Positions 44,301 to 52,992 of a DNA stretch of 64,000 nucleotides are shown here, piece after piece. How positions within the stretch are numbered: the stretch's first letter is position 1; the number at the start of each line of letters is the position of its first letter. The stretch lies in NCBI RefSeq assembly GCF_000003815.2, contig NC_049994.1:3910946-3974945 (forward strand), given 5' to 3'. A model generated the notes under the pieces. That model did not search any database, had not been told where the DNA came from, and saw nothing but the letters and a program-made list of their open reading frames with translations. A program made the position numbers and the translations under genes. Source of the DNA: Branchiostoma floridae (Eukaryota > Chordata > Leptocardii > Amphioxiformes > Branchiostomatidae).

Positions 44301-46549
44301 TCCTATATCATACAGTCAAACAAAACTTCTCACAATATCAGTCCTCATAGTTACGCTTATAGTTATTTTTATACTCGTCATTATATAATCGTTTTGCTAC
44401 AGTACTGCCCACTTATCTCACACAGACATTGCTCTTTTTGAGAAGGCAATTTTGTCTTTACGTAGGCAACATACGTCATCAAGATGCAAACCTACCCATG
44501 GTTAGTATACGGTGCGTAATAAGACGCCCTTAGAAGTCAAGGTCGAAAACTATATGAACATGTCTTCTGCTAGCAATTTTCGGCCGTGAGATATCATAAT
44601 CGTGCGGCCGTTTCTAGCAAGGGATGTTTTACGTCATCACTGCTCTTGGAACTCTCCGTTGACGTAAATCTGGCTGCAACGCAGTGTGAACCACAAAGAG
44701 GGAAAATATAGGATTCGTTTCGGTGCTCAAAGGAAACACGCAGTGTTGGGGTATTGCGTCAAAGATACAGCCCTATGTGAGAGAAATTTGGCAACTGTAG
44801 CAACGACAAATTTGATTAAAAATGCGTATCAAAAGGGTTACATTTAATTCGATTTCTCGTGTCTTATAACCATTGGGATATACACAAGGAAACTAAACAC
44901 ACAGCATTTTTGATTGTAGCATACTAGCACAAGAATACAAAAATAAAAATTATACTGCTTTGCGTTTGCGCGTTATGCTTTTTTCCAGCTCTTTTTAGAA
45001 TTATTGCACAGCTTTACTTCTGCAATGCAAGTTTTGATATAGCTGTTGACTTGTATTGAATAGAAATAACGGTTTAGAAATGGAGAGTATTTCCGGTATC
45101 ACTCTCCTTAACATCTTTAATATGAGAGCTTTTAAGAGAAATCGATTGATCTTTGCTGTACAAAAGCATCTTAAGAATAGTAGGCATTAACGCGCCACTC
45201 CCTGGATGTCTCTTGGGATTCCTTCAAAGCTGATAACTTTTCATACATTCGAAGGTAAAGGCGCTTATAGACGTTATCACGTCTTCAATTATTTATACTC
45301 TTGACGACATCGGGGAAGATGTGTCACAGGAGACTTCGGCATTAAGGCCGGCGTTTGTATAATAGGCTTGAGATTTGTGTAGGTTCTTCTTGAGTGCCTT
45401 TAAGGGTTTCCCATCTGTTTCGTCTGAAATAATCAGCCTCGAGGCGACAGCACTTAGACGTACTTAAAGGAGCTTTATCGGTTTTTACAACAGAAGTTAA
45501 TGACTACAAAAGTTCATGTGAAGTTCGAGAATTAACTGAAGGATACGACAACGTTTTGTCAAGAGTAGCAGAGATTCATGTTGAAATATCGTCAAGACGT
45601 GCAGTCTAGTTGTATCCAGTCATTGAAACATAGCGTATTGTGTGTCTAGATAGATATCACATTGAAAAGAACAATGATCAGGGCCAATCAATAGTCTTTA
45701 AACGCCAAAAGGTAGTCGGCATCGACTTCCGGTCCCCTTTGACCTACTAATGACGTAACGTTTCCAGAACACGCCTGACTTCGGTAAGGTCTGTGGAATT
45801 ACACTAAAACAAAAACACAGATACCGTAAAAAAGAACATTGACACCTTAAAACAAAGACGCAAATACCTTAAACCAAGACACAGATACCCTTAAAGAAGG
45901 ACACCGATGCATTATACAGCAAATACACAGAAACCTTAAAACAAGGCCACGGACGCCTTAAAACAAGGACACGGACGCCTTAAAACAAGGACACGGACGA
46001 AGGACACGGACGCCTTAAAACAAGGACACGGATACCTTAAAACAAGGACACACATACTTCAAAACAAGGACACGGATACCTTGAAACAAGGACACAGATA
46101 CCTTGAAACAAGGACACAGATACCTTGAAAAGCAAAGACACAGATACCTTAAAACAAGGACAAGTATCCCTAAACCAAGGACAAAGATGCCTTAAAACAA
46201 GGACACAGTTAAAACAAGGACACAGATACCTTAAAAGAATGGCGCATATAGTTTTTAAAGTTAAATCAAGGACACAGATATCTTAAGACAAAACACAGAT
46301 ACCTTAAAACCATGACAAATCTACCTTAAAACAAGGACACAGATACCTTAAAACAAGGATACAGACACCTTAGAACAAAGACACAGATACCTTAACGTCT
46401 TCTTCATCAAACGGCATTCCATCCGGGTTCTTGTTGATGGCCTGCGCCACGCCGATGACCTCCCCCTCACTGTCCTTGATGGGCATGCAGAGGATGGACC
46501 TGGTCCGGTACCCTGTCGACTTGTCTACCTCGTCACAGAATCTGCTGTC
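25913..46549 (-). CDS. PDE11A: Dual-GAF cyclic nucleotide phosphodiesterase, PDE11-like (5' end not found)
   Basis: Exons read on the - strand: 46391-46549, 43847-43936, 39857-39997, 38582-38634, 36904-37018, 36342-36417, 35851-35918, 35251-35343, 34453-34503, 33090-33236, 32189-32296, (31188-31247 optional), 30537-30646, 29947-30037, 29455-29555, 28857-28934, 28118-28181, 27535-27609, up to 27028 (cut by the N gap), 25913-26374. Phases fit at each junction that can be tested; the junction inside the N gap cannot. Domains: second half of GAF-A, linker helix, GAF-B, HD-type catalytic domain, about 120-residue C-terminal tail. Family-specific matches include [35 protein letters not shown] and FEEQT, closer to PDE11 than PDE5/6. 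Catalytic residues are present: [34 protein letters not shown] and MQLGWID with the invariant glutamine. The expected role is hydrolysis of cAMP and cGMP in the cytosol. The first half of GAF-A and the N-terminus are missing. Confidence 0.93.
26847..26946. other. Assembly gap of exactly 100 N
   Basis: A run of 100 N, the usual placeholder for a gap of unknown size. It cuts the 3' end of a PDE11-like catalytic exon just after FPLY. Confidence 0.99.
26947..34503 (-). CDS. PDE11A: PDE11-like exons: helical linker and HD-type catalytic domain
   Basis: Exons 34453-34503 ([17 protein letters not shown]), 33090-33236 ([20 protein letters not shown] ... NKFQIDYE), 32189-32296 ([31 protein letters not shown]), 30537-30646 ([17 protein letters not shown]), 29947-30037 ([20 protein letters not shown]), 29455-29555 ([20 protein letters not shown]), 28857-28934 ([20 protein letters not shown]), 28118-28181 ([20 protein letters not shown]), 27535-27609 ([20 protein letters not shown]) and up to 27028 ([20 protein letters not shown]). 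All metal-ligand histidines and aspartates of class I phosphodiesterases are present, so an active enzyme is expected. The last exon ends inside the N gap, with probably only a couple of coding bases missing. Confidence 0.92.
27205..27425 (+). repeat. (ATC)n-rich imperfect trinucleotide repeat
   Basis: ATCATC/ACCATC tract in a PDE11-like intron, giving isoleucine-rich artefact ORFs. Confidence 0.95.
27660..27815 (+). mobile_element. LINE 3' UTR fragment (CR1-like)
   Basis: Contains ATGACCCTGGTGAAAAGAGG followed by AATAAATAAAG, a familiar 3' end of CR1-type LINEs in deuterostomes. It lies in a PDE11-like intron, antisense to the gene. A diverged relative lies at 53580-53735. Confidence 0.5.
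27935..27990. repeat. Intronic repeat copy with CRE-like palindrome, copy 1
   Basis: TCGACTTCCGCGAACCTTTG then ACCCACTCGTGACGTCACAC; TGACGTCA at 27978-27985. Related copies at 32820 and 45700. Confidence 0.6.
28475..28555. repeat. Short inverted repeat hairpin
   Basis: GGAAACGGTCAGACGTTCCA and TGAAACGTCTGGCCGTTTCA can pair around a 28-base spacer; a small intronic fold-back element. Confidence 0.55.
29609..29762. mobile_element. Inverted-repeat element carrying TCTCGCGAGA, copy 1
   Basis: Perfect 32-bp inverted arms (29609-29640 and 29731-29762) enclose TCTCGCGAGA (29649-29658), GGTCACTCCGTGAACAAGAT and GAAAATTTGGAGGTACGT. It lies 54 bases upstream (gene sense) of a catalytic exon's acceptor. 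Confidence 0.8.
31188..31247 (-). CDS. PDE11A: Candidate 60-bp in-frame cassette exon of the PDE11-like gene
   Basis: Between exons 32189-32296 and 30537-30646, a 60-bp stretch reads [20 protein letters not shown] without a stop. It has a pyrimidine-bearing acceptor (gctgttttacag) and a strong donor (CAA|GTAAGTT). Both ends are phase 0, matching the flanking exons, so it could be included or skipped without a frame change. Insertion would fall between the HNWRH helix and the HDLDHRG helix. I know no such insert in vertebrate PDE11, so its use is inferred from splice signals only. Confidence 0.5.
31370..31800 (+). repeat. Degenerate GATA-type low-complexity tract
   Basis: Many AGATAGATAG and TAGATAGAA variants in a PDE11-like intron. 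Confidence 0.85.
32505..32731. mobile_element. Inverted-repeat element carrying TCTCGCGAGA, copy 2
   Basis: Arms of about 65 bp: AATTTTCTTCAAGCAATTAC ... TTTTCGACGGCTGACAG and its complement. Centre holds TCTCGCGAGA (32612-32621) and CTCCGTGAACAAGATGGACT as in copy 1. Confidence 0.8.
32820..32875. repeat. Intronic repeat copy with CRE-like palindrome, copy 2
   Basis: ATCGACTTTGAACGACATTT then GACCCATTGCTGACGTCACA; TGACGTCA at 32862-32869. Two CACGTGAC E-box sites lie just upstream (32794-32814). Confidence 0.6.
33300..34440. other. Intron without recognised repeats
   Basis: AT-rich intronic sequence between exons 33090-33236 and 34453-34503; nothing identifiable apart from a short inverted pair (CCTATAGGTTG / CAATCTATAG) near 34170-34255. 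Confidence 0.5.
34908..35090 (+). repeat. Minisatellite, about 27-bp unit, 7 copies
   Basis: Repeats of CAGTCGATTCCCCCAGGAAG TTTCCCC with drift, ending in a C run. Intronic in the PDE11-like gene; proline- and glycine-rich ORFs are artefacts. Confidence 0.93.
35251..39997 (-). CDS. PDE11A: PDE11-like exons: linker, GAF-B domain
   Basis: Exons 39857-39997 ([14 protein letters not shown] ... [16 protein letters not shown]), 38582-38634 ([17 protein letters not shown]), 36904-37018 ([20 protein letters not shown] ... [15 protein letters not shown]), 36342-36417 ([20 protein letters not shown]), 35851-35918 ([20 protein letters not shown]) and 35251-35343 ([20 protein letters not shown]). The GAF-B NKFDE motif (NK-x5-F-x3-DE) is intact. 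The small 53-bp exon was found by splice logic and its match to the family sequence FTKSFEL; its phases agree with both neighbours when the next exon uses the acceptor TTTAAG. The donor of 35851-35918 is GC (AAG|GCAAGT) and phase 0 fits only with that site. Confidence 0.88.
35590..35835 (-). mobile_element. tRNA-derived SINE
   Basis: On the - strand: GGATGTCCCTGTAGCTCGAC then TGGTAGCAGG (A box) and GGTTCAAATC (B box), followed by the body with AAAGGGAATTGGCGAACTCT. The SINE ends about 10 bases from the GC donor of exon 35851-35918. Confidence 0.75.
36430..36840. other. PDE11-like intron without recognised features
   Basis: Mostly single-copy AT-rich sequence; a small + strand ORF at 36491-36682 has no recognisable product. 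Confidence 0.45.
38635..38775 (+). pseudogene. Retroelement fragment resembling the GIY-YIG tail of Penelope-like elements
   Basis: The + strand reads [20 protein letters not shown] then [10 protein letters not shown]. The pattern of KEAIxI, about 6 residues, LNRxEGxELP is the usual C-terminal signature of Penelope/GIY-YIG reverse transcriptases. It lies antisense in a PDE11-like intron and its left edge touches the acceptor of exon 38582-38634. Confidence 0.5.
38775..38830. mobile_element. Fragment of the TCTCGCGAGA element, copy 3
   Basis: TCTCGCGAGA at 38790-38799, followed by AGGTCACTCCGTGAACAAGA; inverted arms are absent or lost. Confidence 0.65.
40072..40236. mobile_element. 165-bp pogo/Tigger-like MITE with TA duplications
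   Basis: Starts CAGTGGAAGCCAATTAATTG CAC and ends GTGCAATTACGCGGCTTCCA CTG, flanked by TA on both sides (40070-40071, 40237-40238). CAGTGGAAGCC-type ends with TA duplication are typical of pogo/Tigger-type elements. Confidence 0.85.
40305..40495 (+). mobile_element. Penelope-like repeat copy 2 with hammerhead-like core
   Basis: Arms TTCTCGCTGCT (40355-40365) and AGCAGCAAGAA (40393-40403) pair with one C-A mismatch. Then CTGATGA (40425-40431), an imperfect hairpin with loop TGATA, and GAAAC (40450-40454) follow. Located in a PDE11-like intron. Confidence 0.65.
40750..41690. other. Intronic stretch without recognised features
   Basis: No exon, tandem repeat or inverted repeat recognised between the retroelement copy and the fold-back element. 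Confidence 0.45.
41699..41905. mobile_element. 207-bp long-hairpin fold-back element
   Basis: Arms of about 72 bp (41699-41770, 41835-41905) share GATCGGGTAGCTAGC, TTTTATTCGGGGACCCAA and CAGTCAGCCCGCCG. An inner stem AGCGCTCCGG / CCGGAGTGCT adds a second hairpin. Confidence 0.85.
43847..46549 (-). CDS. PDE11A: PDE11-like exons: C-terminal half of GAF-A and start of linker helix
   Basis: Exon 46391-46549 (53 codons, phase 0-0) starts [20 protein letters not shown] and holds [20 protein letters not shown], the core of a GAF domain. Exon 43847-43936 (30 codons, phase 0-0) reads [19 protein letters not shown] and continues into the linker helix (MREQERNR). The NKFDE signature typical of cyclic-nucleotide-binding GAFs is NK-x6-F-x3-D with valine instead of the final glutamate. 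The donor of the first exon (AAG|GTATCTGTG) is the seed of the adjoining minisatellite. The preceding exon (beta strands up to NIPDAYQ in relatives) was not found. Confidence 0.9.
44100..44300 (+). mobile_element. Penelope-like repeat copy 3 with intact hammerhead-like core
   Basis: Perfect arms TTCTCGCCGC (44161-44170) and GCGGCGAGAA (44200-44209). CTGAGGA (44231-44237) is followed by a perfect GGTGTC/GACACC stem with loop TGATA and GAAAC (44256-44260). The tail ends TAAGTACATCCTGGTTGTC, also seen as a variant in copy 2. Confidence 0.7.
44300..45700. other. Intronic stretch without recognised features
   Basis: Mostly single-copy sequence in the intron between the first two visible PDE11-like exons. 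Confidence 0.45.
45705..45765. repeat. Intronic repeat copy with degraded CRE-like site, copy 3
   Basis: ATCGACTTCCGGTCCCCTTT then GACCTACTAATGACGTAACG; the palindrome is changed to TGACGTAA (45751-45758). Confidence 0.55.
45800..46390 (-). repeat. 22-bp minisatellite built from a splice donor
   Basis: About 25 units of GTTTTAAGGTATCTGTGTCC TT on the - strand, with drift (GTCCGTGTCC types in the middle). The array runs straight into the donor of exon 46391-46549, which reads GTTAAG|GTATCTGTGTC. Confidence 0.93.
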
Positions 46550-46617
46550 CTACAAGGTATACAAACATTAGAGTTCTTTACCTTCGTCAAAAGGTTATGT
46601 TTTGAGCGTGTTTGTCT

Positions 46618-46644
46618 GTCTGTCTGTGTGTCTGTGTGTGTGTG

Positions 46645-46697
<53 letters not shown>
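46618..46697 (+). repeat. (GT)n microsatellite
   Basis: GT run upstream (gene sense) of the first visible PDE11-like exon. Confidence 0.96.
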
Positions 46698-46699
<2 letters not shown>

Positions 46700-47159
46700 C
46701 AGCATAACTCAACAAGCCTTGGGTGGATGCTGAGGATATTTGGTAGGTGGGTAGGGCTCAGGAAAATGAAGGTCAATTCGATAATGGGCCCCCTAGTTTG
46801 GGTGTATTGGGTGGGTCGACTTCTCTCTCTTCGCAGCTTACAATAGGTGGGCTATATAGCAAGGGTCTGGAGCGAGCTGCCATTCGGCGCCACTCGTGTA
46901 CGTGACCTAAATACGACAGCAATTGCCCCAGGTGCGGCCATGTAACTGTAGGTTTTGACCGAACGCAATTTTTTAAGTTTTCAAAAACTTCGCAATTTTA
47001 GGTTTGTGCCACTTTGCGAATGCCCGGCGCAATTTAGCGCAGTCCATTCACTATTCGGTGAGATAACATCTTTAAGAAATGATAAGTTAAAGTTGCCCGT
47101 ACATCTGAGCAAATGCGTAGGAGTGGCGTCCATCTCCATTTCTGTAGTCCTTGGGCCAC

Positions 47160-47350
47160 AGCTTTGTGCAAGTCACTACAACAGGGGGCTAGTCCACTGG
47201 TAGCGATGTGTGTTTAACTCCCATACTCTTTCTCAAATGCTGAGTGCTTAGCAGAGAAAGCAGCATGTACCATTTTTAAAGTCTTTGGTATGAGTCGGCC
47301 GGTGATCGAACTCGCGACCTACGGAATGCAAGGCGAACACTTGGCCATTG
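47160..47350 (-). mobile_element. SINE-like repeat with a tRNA-like B box
   Basis: On the - strand: AAGTGTTCGCCTTGCATTCC then GTAGGTCGCGAGTTCGATCA CCGGCCGACTCATACC. B box present; the body includes an AAAGACTTTAAAAATGGTAC segment. Confidence 0.5.
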
Positions 47351-48050
47351 CACCTTTAAGAAATGGACACTTATAATTGATCACCGTCTCTACGAAATGT
47401 CCTCCATTAAGCCCAACTTTGATGTACTTATACGGCTCGTTTAGCTAAACGTTTGGTCGCTTTATTTGTGCTTGCATTTCGTTGGAACATTGCCAACATT
47501 AACAGCAGGGCGCCAAAATATCCAGTCATGGGATAACATCTTAATTGTCATCACCAACGGAGAGGAAAAGATACAAATACATTAATCCCAAGGACGTGAG
47601 AGCGCAACGTTCTCCACAGAAAATATATGCATCACTTTTAATCATCGCCAGTGACAAGAGAATTTCCCATTACCAAATTACGCATCAATATCGTCCGACT
47701 GCATATGGGAATCAATCAATGTGTTAATTTGAACAAATGCTAATGGCTGCATATTGCAATGTTCGTTATGGAAAAGTACGCTGTTAGAAGCAATTGATGT
47801 TGACAGGAATGAATTGGGAAATACAACTTACAGTACAAGGACAACATTCTAAGTTAGCAGTATGCAATGGATGAACATAGCTGTAATGCAATAAAACGGC
47901 TAACTCAAGCTAATAATAATGCAAATGGGAAATTTTATCATTTTACAGATGCTTTTATGTCTCAGCATCTGGTTGTAATTTTGTTGATAAACTCGTTAAG
48001 GGTAGAATTTGTCATCTCTCACTGGTTAATTGCCAGAGAGGGGTTATTGC
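47350..48050. other. Stretch without recognised features
   Basis: AT-rich sequence, small ORFs only. Confidence 0.45.
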
Positions 48051-48149
48051 CCCTTAAATCGTGACCTGAATGTTGATATCCATAAATTCATCCCAGAGCT
48101 CAACAAGCCATTGTTGTTTTTTGTTTTGTTTTTCTCTATGCCGTAACAA

Positions 48150-48430
48150 TGATGGATGTCCCTGTAGCTCAATTGGTAGCAGTCTCATCTTTGAGCTTCT
48201 CTTTCCAATTAGTTGGTAACCCTGAGAATCCAGTTTAATCCTGGGTAGGGAATCTCGGTTGGGGCTGCACCCGTCTTTCGGAAGGGACGTCAACTGGGGG
48301 TCCCATGTTTACGGAGGTGCCTTGGACGGTTAAAGGGGAAGTACTATCAACCTCTCCCTGTAAAAATATACCCTGACACTAAAACAGTAAGGAAACTTGC
48401 TGCCATACGTGCCTCTAGGAACTACAAGAG
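48150..48430 (+). mobile_element. tRNA-derived SINE
   Basis: GGATGTCCCTGTAGCTCAAT TGGTAGCAG (A box), CCAGTTTAATCCTGGGTAGG (B-box region), then the shared body CTCGGTTGGGGCTGCACCCG TCTTTCGGAAGGGACGTC and ACAGTAAGGAAACTTGC. Best copy in the window. Not a tRNA gene: no acceptor stem. Confidence 0.8.
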
Positions 48431-49429
48431 TCTTAACGAATAAAGAATCCAACATGCTGATATAATGAAAATAATTAAAAACAAAACTTGTAATATCAAT
48501 CCGAATTGAGTAACAGAAACAAAAAGGATATCATAAATATCTGTCACGAATAACACCACAGAGAAGTTTAGAAGCACTATTATCAGAAATACGACGCCTG
48601 TCCATATCGAGTTTTATCTAAAGAGGGAATATAGGCCCAATTATATGTAATTTATGGCTCATGCGAGGGCCGTTACCATAACCTTGGGGATACATTGTAG
48701 TTCTTATATTGATGCTTCTAATGGACGAGAGCAAGAGTAGGACGTCTCTTGAGTATATTCTGCAACTATTCTGTTCGCAATTCTCTGATACACAAATAAA
48801 GGGAAAGTAAAAGCTGCTAGATGCCATACATTCTTTATTAAAATGATCTAAGCTAGAGAATATATCACAAAAAAGGGGAAACTGTTCATGGGTCATGCAT
48901 AGTCTAGCCTTATGAGATCATAACAGAATCTGCCCAGCATGCTAGGACTACATGGCAACAATTGCGGTGAATGACACCCTACCGGGGCCCGTTTGGACCC
49001 GAGCATATATATTTTAGGTACTAGATGTCATATCAACATTTGTCATCCGAAAAATTAACTTCTTCCATGACTTTGTTAGCAAATATGTACTATTCCATTT
49101 CCTATTAAATCATTGGCATAATACTTTGGGAGTTATAGAAACATTTTTGGTTGCCTCGATATGTATCCCATGGGAGCATTATTACTGCTACATTCCGTTG
49201 TTTCCTATAAATACAGTATTTTTTGTAGGAAAAAAGGGGCAATATTTTAAAGTTAGTACTGTTAGTGCAAAACACGACCCTTTATAACTTTTGTATTAAT
49301 AATTATGTCAAAAATGAGCTTTATTATTCACACCTAATCATGTAAGATACCCCTCTTACTTTAACGAAGCAATGTATCTTCAATGATCACCGGCAAATTA
49401 TAGAAGTATATATCTCTAAAACAAAATAT

Positions 49430-50850
49430 AACTAGAAAGGCCGACATTTGCTTGAGAGCAAATACAGCATATTTCAGCCATCTCCCTCCTCATGTAACAA
49501 TAGACTGTTCCAAAATCACCTATGTGCAAAAATGGAACACTTCTGCTTAAAATGACTTCTAACTACTAATCACACTTATGAGCAAAAATGAATCTTACAA
49601 AAAACCCTTCAATAATGGACTCTTCTAGTGCACCCCATGTAGAAAGGTAAAATAGACGACTCCAAAAACACTTCCGCTAAGAAATGGAATTTTGAATCAT
49701 CAGCCGTCCAAAACCATATTTAAAAAAACCCTCTGTGCAAGAATGGACTCTTCCTGTTATACCTCTATGTAAAGTGGAGCGATCCAAAAATACATCAGCT
49801 AAAATAGGACATGGACATAATCACCAAAGTCCACAAAATGAAGAATGGAATCTCCCAGCACACCCTGTTTAAAATTGCACAATAGACAAGTCTAGAAATA
49901 CTCACAGTACATGGCCTTTTGTATGATAAGCATCCCAGTTCAAAACTGAATTTTGATAAAGTTCCCCGTGCATGAATGGACTCTTCCAGATAACACCAGG
50001 CTTGCTGATTGGCTGCCGAATCCTCCTCATGTGTAGTCTTCAGGTGGGGGTCAACTTCCATTCAACAAATGGAATTCAGAATCATCACCCATGTCCAAAA
50101 CTGAATTTTTAAAAAATCCCCCCTATGTGCAAAAATGGGCTGTCCCAGTAGTAGTCTTATGTCAAGTGGTTCAGTGCAAAAACACTTCCGCTAAAAAGAG
50201 CATTGGCATTATCACCAAAGTCTAAAAGTAAATTTTAAAAAACACCCCCTGTCCAACAATGGGCTCTTCCAGCAAAATCAGCTCGCTCATTGGTTGGTCA
50301 TTAATTGCATTTACCTTGTCCCCCAACCACCTGGATGTCTATGGACTAGGTAGGTAGGTAGATAATTGGATCTACCTGGCACACCTGTGGCCCTGACACA
50401 CCAGAATGACCTAGAGGTCGTTGACCTCGGCACCTCAACCTCACATATCCAAAACTCTCCCACAAAAACCTCCTTATAGAGCCATTTTGAAGTAATTTAT
50501 ACCAAATATTATACATGGATCCTTTGAATAAGTATCTAGGGCACCTCTGCCCCAAATTTCAGGTCATTTGGATGTAATACCATGGTACAGGGGGCCAAAT
50601 TATACAGTTTTGGTCCAAAAGTTGCAATAAAACCTTAATAAAATCATTTAAAGAGCAGATATGAAAAAAATGAAAAAAACACATTTTGGTATTGGCCCAC
50701 TCTACCCTTGTGCCAAATTTCAGGTCATTCGGTCTAGGAATGGCGGAGATGAATCACTTTGAAGATTTGACAGGAGAAAGAAAGAAAGAAAGAAACATTA
50801 CGAATACAATATATTTCACCATACTATGTATGGCTGAAATATAATGAGGT
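49430..50850. mobile_element. Composite repeat block, probable non-autonomous element
   Basis: Left edge ACTAGAAAGGCCGACATTTG as at 21838. The interior repeats AATGGACTCTTCC and AAAACACTTCCGCTAAAA-type blocks every 150-200 bases. The right part has CTACCCTTGTGCCAAATTTC AGGTCATT, GAAAGAAAGAAAGAAA and ends ATGTATGGCTGAAATAT. ATATTTCAGCCAT (about 49471) and ATGGCTGAAATAT (about 50830) are exact complements. Confidence 0.7.
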
Positions 50851-51039
50851 TCGTTTGGAAACCGTTCGGTGATTTTAATCCCAAGAAAATTTGGGTTGTA
50901 TGACGGTGAAATTCAATTTCTAATAAATCAAATTTATAGCAAGGGTACGCAGAATAATACGGGGTGAAATGAAATTATGTTATGTGCATATTCATGGTGA
51001 AGTGATAATCGGTTTTTGCACTACACTCATCAGTAGGGG

Positions 51040-52992
51040 ATGGTACCGGTACAGAAAATTCAGGTCCAGGCACGGTTCAGGTCCGGAGAATCGGAGTCCA
51101 GGTCTGAACCTGTACCTGTACCTCCTTGTCTGAGACAAATTGTAAATGTGGGACTACTCAAAACAATGGTCCATTAATGCGTCAATCTCCAAAACATTGC
51201 AACGCCTGCCGGTATAATGTATTCATTTTCTAATCGGTCCAAGATCCGGTCCACTGATTTTTTTCGGGTCTGTTTCTTTCGGACCAGTCCAACACGAAAA
51301 GACGGTTTTGTAACGCTGTAACGGTACCTACCCCTACTCAATAGTGTTAAGACAAGCTGTCAAAACCAGCCAGTTCAGTTTTTTCATCAAAAGGGTGTAA
51401 CGGTTCATCCCACGAGTGACTGAAACCACATTTCGGTGGAGTTTTCTATTCTTTAATCTTCCCGTACGGCCGATATAGTCTGTTCATTGTCTAATCGGTC
51501 CAAGATCCGGTGCACTGATTTTTTTGTCCGGTCCGTATTTCCCGGACTGGTTCAACACAAAAAGACGGTTTTGCAACTCTGTATCGTTACCCACCCCTAC
51601 TTAAGGCAAGCTGTCAAAACCAGCCAGTTCAGTGTGTACATCAAAAGAGTGTAACGGTTCATACCACGAGTGAGTGAAATCACATTTCGGTGGAGTTTTC
51701 TATCATTTAATCTTCCAGTACGACCGATATAGTCTGTTCATTGTCTAATCGGTCCAAGATCCGGTGCACTGATTTTTGTTTGGTCCGTATTTTCCGGACT
51801 GGTTCAACACAAAAAGACGGTTTTGTAACGCTGTAACGGTATCTACCCCTACTTAAGGCAAACTGTCAAAACCAGCCAGTTCAGTGTGTACATCAAAAGA
51901 GTGTAACGGTTCATCCCACCAGTGAGTGAAATCACATTTCAGTGGAGTTTTCTATCCTTTGATCTTCCAGTACGACCGATATAGTCTATTCATTGTCTAA
52001 TCGGTCCAAAATCCGGTCCACTGATTTTATGTTAGGTCCGTATTTTCCGGACTGGTTCAACACAAAAAGACGGTTTTGTAAGGCTGTATCGTTACCTACC
52101 CCTACTTAAGGCAAGCTGTCAAAACCAGCCAGTTCAGTGTGTACATCAAGAGCGTGTAACGGTTCATCCCACGAGTGGGTGAAATCACATTTCTGTGGAG
52201 TTTTCTATTCTTTAATCTTCCCTTACGACCGATATAGTCTGTTCATTGTCTAATCGGTCCAAGATCTGGATTTTTTGTCAGGTCCGTATTTTCCGGACTG
52301 GTTCAACAAAAAAAAAGACGGTTTTGTAACGCTGTAACGGTACCTACCCCTACTTTTAAGGCAAGCTGTCAAAACCAGCCAGTTCAGTGTGTTCATCAAA
52401 AGGGTGTAACAGTTCATCCCACGAGTGGGTAAAATCACATTTCGGTGGAGTTTTCTATCCTCTAATCTTCTAGTAAGACCGATATAGTCTGTTCATTGTC
52501 TAATCGGTCCAAAATCTGGCCCACTGATTTTTTTGTCCGGTCCGTATTTTCCGGACTGGTTTAACACAAAAAGACGGTTTTTTAACGCTGTATCTTTACC
52601 TACCCCTACTTAAGGCAAGCTGTCAAAACCAGCCAGTTCAGTGTGTACATCAAAAGAGTGTAACGGTTCATCCCACGAGTGAGTGAAATCACATTTCGGT
52701 GGAGTTTTCTATCCTTTAATCTTCCAGTACGACCGATATAGTCTATTCATTGTCTAATCGGTCCAAAATCCGGTCCACTGATTTTATGTTAGGTCCGTAT
52801 TTTCCGGACTGGTTCAACACAAAATGACGGTTTGTAACGCTGTATCGTTACCTACCCCTACTTAAGGCAAGCTGTCAAAACCAGCCAGTTCAGTGTGTAC
52901 ATCAAGAGCGTGTAACGGTTCATCCCACGAGTGGGTGAAATCACATTTCTGTGGAGTTTTCTATCCTTTAATCTTCCCGTACGACCGACGCA
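51040..52992 (+). repeat. Satellite, 7 copies of about 252 bp
   Basis: TAATCGGTCC recurs at 51231, 51492, 51746, 51998, 52251, 52501 and 52754. Units share GACGGTTTTGTAACGCTGTA, CTACCCCTACTTAAGGCAAG and AGCCAGTTCAGTGTG. No coding potential. Confidence 0.95.

Noticed and set aside
47799-47830. GAF-A-like 'VNI' coding on the - strand
   Set aside because: Only three residues match and the frame hits a stop four codons later.
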